Part shown: positions 8,435-16,215 of the stretch, piece after piece
Layout of the letters: each line of letters begins with the position of its first letter
How positions within the stretch are numbered: position 1 is the first letter of the stretch
Assembly (NCBI RefSeq): GCF_049800775.1
Contig: NZ_JBNAFR010000003.1
Span: 186,001 to 250,000, forward strand
DNA from: Dinoroseobacter sp049800775
Lineage (GTDB): Bacteria > Pseudomonadota > Alphaproteobacteria > Rhodobacterales > Rhodobacteraceae
DNA length: 64,000 nucleotides
Direction: 5' to 3'
Translations under genes and position numbers: made by a program
Notes under the pieces: model-generated
What the model saw: the letters and a program-made list of their open reading frames with translations, nothing else
What the model was told of the DNA's origin: nothing
The model's database searches: none

Positions 8435-9859
8435 TCAGTCGATCCGGAACGGCACCGCCTGACGCGAGTGGTGGTCCACCGCGATCTCGCGGGCCAGCGG
8501 CGGGACGGAGCGATGGCTGCAATCGGCCCGCTCGCAGATCCGGCATCCCGTGCCGATAGGCTCGAACCGATCCACATTCGTGACGTCCAGATCATCCGCA
8601 TAGACCAGCTGTGAGGCGTATTTCGCCTCACATCCCAGCCCGATTGCGTATTTGCGCGAGCTGGTGTGGAAATCCCCGCTGCGGATCGTCTTGCTGAAGG
8701 CGAGGCACAGATATTGCCGCCCATCGGGGGTGCCAGCGAGCTGTCGCAGAATCTCGCCTTGGCTTTCAAAGGCCCGGTGGACGTTCCACAGCGGGCAGGA
8801 GCCGCCGAACCGGGTGAAATGCAGGCTCGTGGCGCTGTGGCGTTTGGTGATGTTCCCGGCCCGGTCGATCCGCAGAAAGTAAAACGGCACGCCCTTGTTG
8901 CCGGGGCGCTGCAACATGCTGAGCCGGTGGCAGACCTGCTCGCGGCTGGCATCGAAGCGAAAGGCAAGCCGGTCGAGATCATGGCGCATCTCGGCGGCGG
9001 CGGCGCGGAAATCCCCGTAGGGCAGGACCACGGCCCCGGCAAAGTAGTTCGCGAGGGTCATGCGACAGACCTCGCGCGCGCTGGTGGAATGAAAGGCTGC
9101 ATCGTCGAGCAGGCCCTCGATCAACCCGCGCTGTTCGATCAGGGCGAGTTGATAGGCCATTTGGAACAGGTTCGTCGCCGCCGTCGATGTCGCGCTCAGA
9201 TGCAGGGTTCTGGTCGCCGGATCATAGCGCCGGATCGCGCCCGCCTCGGCGGCTTTCTTGGTCTCCAGCACCCGGACGCCATGGGTGTCGGCGAGGTATT
9301 CCGCCAATTGCGTGGCGCGCTGGTTTTCCGAGTGGTCGAGGATCCGGGCAAAGGCCTCCGCCTTGCGGTCCAACTCGTCTATGTAGTTGTCTTTGTAATG
9401 GAAATAATCCCGCACCTCCTCGTAGGGCAGGGGGGTGACCGAGGCCTCGGTCTCGGCCAGCCGGTGGTCGATCTGGCCCAGCTGCGCGCGGGTCTGCTGG
9501 AACACCTGATAAAGCCCGAGAAAGGCGCGCACCATGTTCGGCGTGTTCGAGGCGGCGATCTTCAATTCCTGGGGCAGGACCGTGTCATCGGCAAAGATCG
9601 GGTCCGACAGGATCTCGCCCAGATCCACGGCGACCTTGCCGGATTCGTCCAGCGCCAGTTCCGACAGGTCGAAATCGAACACATCAAACAGCGCGAGGAT
9701 GACCGAGGCCGAAAGCGAGCGATGATTGTTCTCAATCTGGTTGACGTAGCTCGTTGAGATCCCAAGTTCCTTGGCAAACTCCGCCTGAGTGAGCTTGCGG
9801 CTCTGGCGGAGATGACGGATGCGGGCTCCGGCAAAGACTTTTCGCAGTTCGTCGGCCAT
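8435..9859 (-). CDS. ScfR-family short-chain acyl-CoA-responsive regulator
   Basis: A 474-residue transcription regulator. Residues ~10-65 form an XRE-type helix-turn-helix (LTQAEFAKELGISTSYVNQIENN). The middle holds an IrrE/ImmA-like region, and the C-terminus (GTGCRICERADCSHR, then VPFRID) carries the cysteine motif of the RamB/PccR/ScfR family, which senses short-chain acyl-CoA and controls acetate, propionate or methylcitrate genes. It is divergent from prpE across 288 bp, so prpE is its probable target. Three direct CACATTTC repeats lie directly upstream of its ATG. Whether it also controls dddL cannot be seen. Confidence 0.86.
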   Translation of the reverse strand: MADELRKVFAGARIRHLRQSRKLTQAEFAKELGISTSYVNQIENNHRSLSASVILALFDVFDFDLSELALDESGKVAVDLGEILSDPIFADDTVLPQELKIAASNTPNMVRAFLGLYQVFQQTRAQLGQIDHRLAETEASVTPLPYEEVRDYFHYKDNYIDELDRKAEAFARILDHSENQRATQLAEYLADTHGVRVLETKKAAEAGAIRRYDPATRTLHLSATSTAATNLFQMAYQLALIEQRGLIEGLLDDAAFHSTSAREVCRMTLANYFAGAVVLPYGDFRAAAAEMRHDLDRLAFRFDASREQVCHRLSMLQRPGNKGVPFYFLRIDRAGNITKRHSATSLHFTRFGGSCPLWNVHRAFESQGEILRQLAGTPDGRQYLCLAFSKTIRSGDFHTSSRKYAIGLGCEAKYASQLVYADDLDVTNVDRFEPIGTGCRICERADCSHRSVPPLAREIAVDHHSRQAVPFRID

Positions 9860-9860
9860 T

Positions 9861-9894
9861 CACATTTCCACATTTCACACATTTCAATTTGTGT
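9861..9894. promoter_or_regulatory. Candidate operator: three CACATTTC repeats and a palindrome
   Basis: CACATTTC occurs at 9861, 9869 and 9878, at 8-9 bp spacing, ending in the imperfect palindrome ACACATTTCAATTTGTGT (9877-9894). It lies immediately upstream of the ATG of the ScfR-type regulator, where autoregulation would act, in the scfR-prpE divergent region. It does not match the TTTGCAAA type described for some relatives, so the link to this regulator is inference. Confidence 0.4.
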
Positions 9895-10147
9895 ATTCGT
9901 ACATCGTAACACGTTCAGGGATCGACGCATAGCGGACCGGTCGCCTACCCCTGTGGACAGATCGACAATGGAGCGCCGCCAAGGTGCCAGACCAGGCGGT
10001 CGAGGGGGGATCCAAGACGATGATACTGCATGTCCGCATCCTGCACGGTGAGCAGGGTGAGGCCAGCGCAGCCGCGTGGTGACACGCGGACCAGACACAG
10101 CGCGGGCGGTCCCGGCTGCGCGATCCTAGACGTGAAGGGGGGATTTT

Positions 10148-12043
10148 ATGGGGAAGTATTCTGAAGTTTATGGCGCATCGCAGGCCGATCCGGAGGCATT
10201 TTGGGCCGAGGCCGCGAAAGAGGTGTCCTGGAGCGTGCCGCCGACCAAGGTGCTCGATGACAGTGCTGCGCCGTTCTACCGGTGGTTTGCCGATGCCGAG
10301 GCGAACACCTGCTATAACGCGGTGGACCGCCATGTAGAGGCCGGGCGTGGCGATCAGCCCGCGATCATCCATGACAGTCCGGTCACCGACAGCAAGACGA
10401 CCATCACCTATGCCGAGCTGCTGGAGCATGTCTCACGCCTCGCAGGTGTGCTGGCGGCGCGCGGTGTGGGCAAGGGCGACCGGGTGATCATCTACATGCC
10501 CATGGTGCCCGAGGCCCTCGTGGCGATGCTGGCCTGCGCCCGGATCGGTGCGATCCATTCGGTGGTCTTTGGCGGGTTTGCCGCCCATGAGCTGGCCGTG
10601 CGGATCAATGATGCGGCCCCCAAGGCCATTCTGAGTGCCTCCTGCGGGATCGAGGGCAGCCGGGTCATCGCCTACAAGCCCCTGCTCGACGAGGCGATCT
10701 CGCAATCCGAGCACAAGCCGAACTTCACGGTGATCCTCCAGCGTCCGCAGCTCGAGGCCAGCATGGAGGCCGGGCGCGATCTCGACTGGGCCGACAGCGT
10801 GGCCTGCGCCGAGCCGGTGGGCTGCACACCGGTGGGCGGGGCCGACCCGCTCTATATCCTCTATACCTCGGGCACGACCGGGCAGCCCAAAGGCGTGGTC
10901 CGCCATGCGGGCGGCCATATGGTGGCGCTGCTCTGGACGATGAAGAACCTCTATAATGTCGAGGCGGGTGATGTGTTCTGGGCGGCCTCGGATGTGGGCT
11001 GGGTCGTGGGGCACAGCTATATCTGCTACGGGCCCCTGCTCGCGGGCTGTACGACGGTTGTCTTCGAGGGCAAGCCCGTGGGCACCCCGGATCCGGGCAC
11101 CTTCTGGCGGGTGATCGAGGATCACGACGTCAAGGTCCTGTTCACAGCCCCGACCGCCCTGCGCGCCATCAAGCGCGAGGACCCCGAAGGCTCCTATATC
11201 GGCAAATACGACCTGAGCGGGCTGCAGGCCCTGTTCCTCGCCGGAGAGCGTGCGGATCCCGACACGATCGCCTGGGCCCAGACCCATCTGGAAAAGCCGG
11301 TGATCGACCATTGGTGGCAGACCGAGACCGGTTGGGCCATCGCCGCGAACCCGCTCGGCATCGAAGAGCTCCCGGTCAAACCGGGCTCTCCGGCGGTGCC
11401 GATGCCGGGCTACAGCATCGAGATCCTGGACGACGCGGGACACCCCGTCGGTCCGGGCACCCTGGGGGCAATCACCGTCAAGCTCCCCCTGCCCCCAGGG
11501 ACCCTTCCCACGCTCTGGAACGCTGATGCGCGCTACGAGAGCAGCTACCTGCACGCCTTCCCGGGCTATTACGAGACCGGCGATGCGGGGATGATGGATG
11601 AGGACGGATACCTCTACATCATGGCGCGCACCGATGACGTCATCAACGTGGCCGGGCACCGCCTGTCCACCGGTGGCATGGAAGAGGTGCTGGCCGCCCA
11701 TCCCGATATCGCCGAATGCGCGGTGATCGGCATTGGTGACAAGCTCAAGGGTCAGGCGCCGCTGGGCCTTGTGTGCCTCAATGCCGGGGCGGATCGCACC
11801 GAGGCGGATATCGCCAAGGAATGCGTCGCCCTCGTGCGGCAGGAGATCGGACCGGTTGCGGCCTTCAAGACCTGCCTTGTGGTGAACGGTCTGCCCAAGA
11901 CGCGCTCGGGCAAGATCCTGCGCGGGACGATGGTGTCCATCGCCAATGGCACCCCGTGGAAAATGCCCGCCACCATCGACGACCCGGCGATTCTGGATGT
12001 CATTTCGGACCGGATTGCCGGTCTCGGGCACCCGGTCGATTGA
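10148..12043 (+). CDS. prpE: Propionyl-CoA synthetase (PrpE)
   Basis: A 631-residue ANL-superfamily acyl-CoA synthetase of the acetyl/propionyl-CoA synthetase branch. The N-terminus (YSEVYGASQADPEAFW, NTCYNAVDRHVEAGRG) is typical of PrpE. The P-loop-like motif is ILYTSGTTGQPKGVVR, followed by WWQTETGWAI and the C-terminal catalytic lysine region KTRSGKILRG. It makes propionyl-CoA from propionate, ATP and CoA in the cytoplasm. In Ruegeria pomeroyi PrpE also activates acrylate, the DddL product, so proximity to dddL is suggestive. It is followed after 22 bp by the thiolase gene, and is probably controlled by the divergent ScfR-type regulator. Confidence 0.92.
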   Translation: MGKYSEVYGASQADPEAFWAEAAKEVSWSVPPTKVLDDSAAPFYRWFADAEANTCYNAVDRHVEAGRGDQPAIIHDSPVTDSKTTITYAELLEHVSRLAGVLAARGVGKGDRVIIYMPMVPEALVAMLACARIGAIHSVVFGGFAAHELAVRINDAAPKAILSASCGIEGSRVIAYKPLLDEAISQSEHKPNFTVILQRPQLEASMEAGRDLDWADSVACAEPVGCTPVGGADPLYILYTSGTTGQPKGVVRHAGGHMVALLWTMKNLYNVEAGDVFWAASDVGWVVGHSYICYGPLLAGCTTVVFEGKPVGTPDPGTFWRVIEDHDVKVLFTAPTALRAIKREDPEGSYIGKYDLSGLQALFLAGERADPDTIAWAQTHLEKPVIDHWWQTETGWAIAANPLGIEELPVKPGSPAVPMPGYSIEILDDAGHPVGPGTLGAITVKLPLPPGTLPTLWNADARYESSYLHAFPGYYETGDAGMMDEDGYLYIMARTDDVINVAGHRLSTGGMEEVLAAHPDIAECAVIGIGDKLKGQAPLGLVCLNAGADRTEADIAKECVALVRQEIGPVAAFKTCLVVNGLPKTRSGKILRGTMVSIANGTPWKMPATIDDPAILDVISDRIAGLGHPVD

Positions 12044-12065
12044 TTTCAGGAGTGAGGAAAAAGCT

Positions 12066-13250
12066 ATGACGAAAGATGTTGTTATTCTGGACGGGGCCCG
12101 CACGGCCATCGGAACCTTTGGCGGGGCATTGGCGGGCACGGCCCCTACGGCCCTGGCCACCGCAGTCTCGAAAGAGGCCATGGCCCGTTCCGGTGTCGAG
12201 CCCGGGCAGATCGGCGCCTCGGTCTTTGGCCATGTGATCAATACCGAGCCCAAGGACATGTATATGGGCCGCGTGGCGGCCGTGGATGCGGGCGTGTCCG
12301 AGGATGCGCCGGGTCTGACCGTCAACCGGCTCTGCGGGTCGGGGGCTCAGGCCATCATCTCGGCTGCGCAGCACATCATGCTGGGCGACACCGAGTTCGC
12401 CCTGGCCGGTGGCGCCGAGAGCATGTCCCGCTCCCCCCATGCGACCCAGTCGATCCGCACGGGTCAGAAGATGGGCGATGTGGCCTTCACCGACATGATG
12501 ATCGGCGCCCTCAATGATCCGTTCGGGGTCGGCCATATGGGCGTGACCGCCGAGAATGTCGCCGCCGAGCATCAGATCAGCCGGGACCAGCAGGATGCCT
12601 TTGCCGTCGAAAGCCAGCGCCGCGCCGCCGCGGCCGTCGAGGCCGGGCATTTCAAGAACCAGATCCTGCCCATCGAGGTGAAGGTCCGGCGCGAGATGGT
12701 CGCCTTTGACACGGACGAGCACATCAAGGCATCGACCACCATGGAAAGCCTCGGCAAGCTGCGCCCGGCCTTCAAGAAGGATGGCAGCGTCACCGCGGGC
12801 AATGCCTCGGGGATCAATGACGGGGCGGGCGCGCTGGTGCTGGCCTCGGCAGACGCGGCCGAGGCGGCGGGGCTCAAGCCGCGTGCGCGGCTGCTCGGCT
12901 ATGCGCTGGCCGGTGTGCGCCACGAGGTCATGGGGATCGGCCCGGTGCCGGCGGTGACCAACCTGCTCAAGAAGATTGACATGACCGCCGACCAGTTCGA
13001 CGTGATCGAGAGCAACGAGGCCTTCGCCGCTCAGGCTTGCGCGGTGAATGCGGGGCTCGGGCTCGATACCGACAAGGTCAACCCGAATGGCGGCGCGATT
13101 GCGCTGGGCCACCCGATCGGGGCAACGGGCGCGATCATTTCGATAAAGGCGCTCTACGAGCTGGAGCGGATCGATGGTCGCTTTGGCCTCGTCACCATGT
13201 GCATCGGTGGCGGCCAAGGTATCGCGCTGGCCTTTGAACGGCTAAGCTGA
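12066..13250 (+). CDS. Acetyl-CoA C-acetyltransferase / beta-ketothiolase
   Basis: A 394-residue thiolase II. The acylated nucleophile is Cys90 in NRLCGSGAQAI. The C-terminal catalytic His and Cys are in GGAIALGHPIGATGA and CIGGGQG, and NEAFAAQA is present. It condenses two acetyl-CoA, or acetyl- and propionyl-CoA (BktB-like), or runs in the degradative direction. The ATG at 12066 has AGGAG/GAGG upstream. It sits between prpE and phaC on the same strand, so polyhydroxyalkanoate precursor supply or short-chain acyl catabolism are both plausible. No phaB (acetoacetyl-CoA reductase) is in the window. Confidence 0.92.
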   Translation: MTKDVVILDGARTAIGTFGGALAGTAPTALATAVSKEAMARSGVEPGQIGASVFGHVINTEPKDMYMGRVAAVDAGVSEDAPGLTVNRLCGSGAQAIISAAQHIMLGDTEFALAGGAESMSRSPHATQSIRTGQKMGDVAFTDMMIGALNDPFGVGHMGVTAENVAAEHQISRDQQDAFAVESQRRAAAAVEAGHFKNQILPIEVKVRREMVAFDTDEHIKASTTMESLGKLRPAFKKDGSVTAGNASGINDGAGALVLASADAAEAAGLKPRARLLGYALAGVRHEVMGIGPVPAVTNLLKKIDMTADQFDVIESNEAFAAQACAVNAGLGLDTDKVNPNGGAIALGHPIGATGAIISIKALYELERIDGRFGLVTMCIGGGQGIALAFERLS

Positions 13251-13324
13251 GGACTTGCGAGGTGCCCCAGAGGGCGCCCCGCGACCACGCGTGTATTGTT
13301 CGGCGCAGCAGGGGGGAGAGTGCC

Positions 13325-15115
13325 ATGACTGATGTAACCACCGAGACCGGGGGTGCGAACCTGCCCGAGGTGACGACACGGATGATGTCGATCGCGCAGC
13401 GGAGCATGGCCGTGGCCGCCCAGATGCAGGCCTTGTCCATGGCCAAGGCGAACGGCTCTGAATACTCGCTGATGGACGCCTCGACCCTGGCCAAGGCCTA
13501 TACCAATGTCTGGACCCGGATGCTGACCAAGCCGCAGGAGCTTTGGGCGGCGCAGCTCCAGATGGGTACGAGCATGGCCCAGGCCTGGACCGCGATGCTG
13601 ATGCCGCCGGGCGAGGAGGATGCGCCGATCCGGGATCGCCGTTTCGCGGATTCCCACTGGAATGACGATCCGGTGTCGCGCGCCTATCGCGACGCGTTTC
13701 TCGTGTTGGAAAAGTCGATCTCGGACCTGTTGGACACGATGACCGAAGAGGGGCGCGACGATATGCGGGTGAACTTCTACACCCGTCAGGCGGTCAGCGC
13801 GCTCTCGCCTGCGAACTACCTTGCCACCAACGCGGCGGCCCGGTCCAAGTTGCTCGAGACCGGGGGCACCAGCCTGCTCGACGGGCTGGAAAACATGCTC
13901 GACGATCTGGAGCGTGGCGAAGGTCGGCTCGACATCGCGACCAATGACGCCCATGCCTTCGAGGTCGGGGTGGATCTGGCCACGACCGAGGGCGAGGTGA
14001 TCTACGAGAACGAGCTGATGCAGCTCATCCAGTATCACCCCCGCACCGAGACGCAGAACAAGATCCCCATGCTCTTTGTTCCGGCCTGGATCAACAAGTT
14101 CTACATCATGGACATGCAGCCGAAGAACAGCCTGATCCGCTATGCGCTGGAACAGGGGCATTCGGTCTTCGTGATCTCCTGGGCCAACCCGACCAAGGCC
14201 CATGCGGATCTGGATTTCGGCGATTACATGAAGCTCGGCCCGCTCACGGCGCTGGATGTGATCCGCGACATCACCGGCGAAGAGAAGGCCAATGTTCTGG
14301 GCTTCTGCATCGGCGGGATCCTTGTGACGGCCATGCTCGGCTATCTCGCGGCCAAGGGCGATGACCGGATCAACGCCGCGACCACGCTGGCGACCATGGT
14401 GGATTTCAAGGATGTGGGCGAGATCGGTGTCTTCATCGACGAAGAGCGGCTCGAAATCCTCCGCGCGCATATGGAAGAGAAGGGATATCTCGAATCCCAT
14501 CACCTGCAGGACATGTTCTCGATGCTGCGGGAGAATGACCTGATCTGGTCTTTCTACGAGGCCAATTACCTGCAGGGGAACAAGCCCCGGCCGTTTGACC
14601 TGCTCTATTGGAATTCCGACAGCACGCGCCTGCCGAAGGCCATGCTGCTGTGGTATCTCAAGGAGGTCTATCTCGAGAACAAGCTGCGCCAGCCCGGCGG
14701 GCTCGAGATGGACGGGCAGAAGATCGATGTCAGCAAGGTCGAGACGCCGGTCTTCGTGCTGGCGACGATTGACGACCATATTGCGCCCTGGACCTCGATC
14801 TATCCGGCGACGGGCCTGTTCGGCGGCGAGGTGGAATTCGTGCTCGGGGGTTCCGGCCATATTGCCGGGGTGATCAACCCGCCCAACGAGCGGATGAAAT
14901 ACGGCTACCGCACGGGCGATGGCTATCCGGCCGATCCGCAGGCGTTTCTGGACGCCGCCGCGCAGCACAAGGGGTCGTGGTGGCCGCACTGGACCGAATG
15001 GCTCGCCCAGCATGACGGAGAGCAAGTGCCTGCCCGCAAACCCAAGACCCGGGGCAAGTACAAATCCATCGAGCCTGCACCGGGCCGCTATGTGACCGCG
15101 CGCCCGGCGGATTGA
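13325..15115 (+). CDS. phaC: Class I poly(3-hydroxyalkanoate) synthase
   Basis: A 596-residue PhaC that polymerises hydroxyacyl-CoA on granule surfaces. The lipase-like box with the catalytic cysteine is LGFCIGG (Cys328), the catalytic Asp is in ATIDDHIAPW and the His in GGSGHIAGVINPP. The N-terminal ~200 residues are the usual PhaC N-domain. I took the ATG at 13325 behind GGGGGGAGAG. It follows the thiolase by 74 bp and ends just before a perfect bidirectional terminator. No phasin or phaP/phaR genes are in the window. Confidence 0.94.
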   Translation: MTDVTTETGGANLPEVTTRMMSIAQRSMAVAAQMQALSMAKANGSEYSLMDASTLAKAYTNVWTRMLTKPQELWAAQLQMGTSMAQAWTAMLMPPGEEDAPIRDRRFADSHWNDDPVSRAYRDAFLVLEKSISDLLDTMTEEGRDDMRVNFYTRQAVSALSPANYLATNAAARSKLLETGGTSLLDGLENMLDDLERGEGRLDIATNDAHAFEVGVDLATTEGEVIYENELMQLIQYHPRTETQNKIPMLFVPAWINKFYIMDMQPKNSLIRYALEQGHSVFVISWANPTKAHADLDFGDYMKLGPLTALDVIRDITGEEKANVLGFCIGGILVTAMLGYLAAKGDDRINAATTLATMVDFKDVGEIGVFIDEERLEILRAHMEEKGYLESHHLQDMFSMLRENDLIWSFYEANYLQGNKPRPFDLLYWNSDSTRLPKAMLLWYLKEVYLENKLRQPGGLEMDGQKIDVSKVETPVFVLATIDDHIAPWTSIYPATGLFGGEVEFVLGGSGHIAGVINPPNERMKYGYRTGDGYPADPQAFLDAAAQHKGSWWPHWTEWLAQHDGEQVPARKPKTRGKYKSIEPAPGRYVTARPAD

Positions 15116-15146
15116 CCGCCCGGACGTACCGCACAGCTGAATGCAA

Positions 15147-15170
15147 AAAGAGGCGCCGTGGCGCCTCTTT
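15147..15170. terminator. Bidirectional terminator between phaC and the antenna operon
   Basis: A perfect 11-bp inverted repeat, AAAGAGGCGCC / GGCGCCTCTTT, with a two-base loop. It has A residues on one flank and T residues on the other, so it can end transcription from both convergent units (phaC and the puc-repeat gene). Confidence 0.85.
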
Positions 15171-15192
15171 CCGTATTCGGGTTTGCGTGGGA

Positions 15193-16215
15193 TCAGCGGC
15201 TGATCAGCGTCGGCATCCCCAGCATCTTGGAGAACGAGAACCGGTCCTCGCGCTTGCTCACCAGCGGGATCGGGAAGTTCGCCATCCGCTTGTGTCGCGA
15301 GAAGATCGAGCCGGTGAAGGGCTTGCGCTTGCTCAGGAGCGAGATCGGGAAGTTCGCCATGCGCCCATGTCTGGGGATCAGCGTGCCCGTAAAGGGTTTG
15401 CGGTCGCTTATCAGCGGGATCGGGAAGTTGGCCATGCGCGGCGCGCCCGGGATCAGAGCATTGGTCCCGGTCTTGCCATTGATCAGAAGCGGGAAGGGCC
15501 AGTTCGCCATGCGCTGGTGGCGCGGGATCAGCGAGCCGGTATAGGGCTTGCGCTTGCTGATCAGCGGGATCGGGAAGTTCGCCATCCGGGCGTGGCGCGG
15601 GAACAGGAACTTGTCCGAGGGCTTGCGCCGAATGGTCAGCGGGATCGGGAAGTTGGCCATCCGGGCATGGCGCGGAAAGGCGAACTCGTCGCGCGGCTTC
15701 ATCCGAATGGTCAGCGGGATCGGGAAATTGGCCATCCGGGCATGGCGCGGGAAGGCGAACTCGTCCTTGGGCTTGCGGTGACTGATCAGCGGGATCGGCC
15801 AGTTCGCCATGTAATGGTTCGTCTCGTCAGGGTCCCGTTCGCGGGTCAGGAAGAGCGGGTGATCCGTCAGAACGCTGGTCGACTTGCCCGGCTTGTCCGC
15901 GACATAGACCTCTTCCACCAGATCGCCCATGTCCTTGGCGCCCATGGCCGCAGTCGTGTCCCGGGTCGTCTGGGCCACGCCAAGCGGCTTGTGCCCGGCA
16001 TTGACCATCAGAACGGCGCCGCCCTTGGCCAGCGCCTTTTCATAGGCCTTGGCGGTTGCCTTTTCCACATGGGCCGCAGTCAGCGTGTCGGTCAGGCCGT
16101 CGGCATCGGTGTAGAGCCGCAGAATGCTGCGTGGAAAGCGCTGCGAGAGAAACCTGCGCTCCGCCGCCTTCGCTTGCTTTGCGTCTTCGAAATACCGCGT
16201 GATGACTTTTGTCAT
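15193..16215 (-). CDS. Eight-repeat protein coupled to pucC (unknown function)
   Basis: A 340-residue protein I do not recognise. Residues 1-~110 form a compact mixed alpha/beta-looking domain (ITRYFEDAKQAKAAERRFL, GGAVLMVNAG, AAMGAKDMGDLVEEVYV). After a short linker come eight units of exactly 25 residues (MAN at 136, 161, 186, 211, 236, 261, 286 and 311), roughly RMANFPIPLISxRKP then a variable stretch ending PRHx. A His stands near the end of units 1-4, 6 and 7. The hydrophobic core of a unit is too short to cross a membrane alone. There is no signal peptide. Its ATG overlaps the pucC stop (ATGA), so it is co-translated with an LH2 assembly factor and lies where some relatives carry pucD/pucE. 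A role in antenna assembly or organisation is inference. Confidence 0.85.
   Translation of the reverse strand: MTKVITRYFEDAKQAKAAERRFLSQRFPRSILRLYTDADGLTDTLTAAHVEKATAKAYEKALAKGGAVLMVNAGHKPLGVAQTTRDTTAAMGAKDMGDLVEEVYVADKPGKSTSVLTDHPLFLTRERDPDETNHYMANWPIPLISHRKPKDEFAFPRHARMANFPIPLTIRMKPRDEFAFPRHARMANFPIPLTIRRKPSDKFLFPRHARMANFPIPLISKRKPYTGSLIPRHQRMANWPFPLLINGKTGTNALIPGAPRMANFPIPLISDRKPFTGTLIPRHGRMANFPISLLSKRKPFTGSIFSRHKRMANFPIPLVSKREDRFSFSKMLGMPTLISR
15214..15813. repeat. Eight tandem 75-bp coding repeats
   Basis: Eight in-frame units of 75 bp encode the repeated 25-residue motif of the pucC-coupled protein. The conserved core on the plus strand reads close to AGCGGGATCGGGAAGTT then G/C-G-C-C-A-T. 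Units 2 and 3 (from the N-terminus) are the most alike in DNA and protein, which suggests a recent duplication; units 5 and 8 are the most divergent. Copy number may vary between strains by slippage or recombination. Confidence 0.95.

Noticed and set aside
13154..15025. 623-codon open frame antisense to the thiolase and phaC
   Set aside because: The plus strand encodes a clear PhaC with catalytic residues; the antisense frame is the usual by-product of GC-rich codon usage and has no recognisable domain.
15214..15813. Regular repeats that could be mistaken for a CRISPR array
   Set aside because: The units are contiguous 75-bp coding repeats without unique spacers, and the reading frame is preserved throughout.
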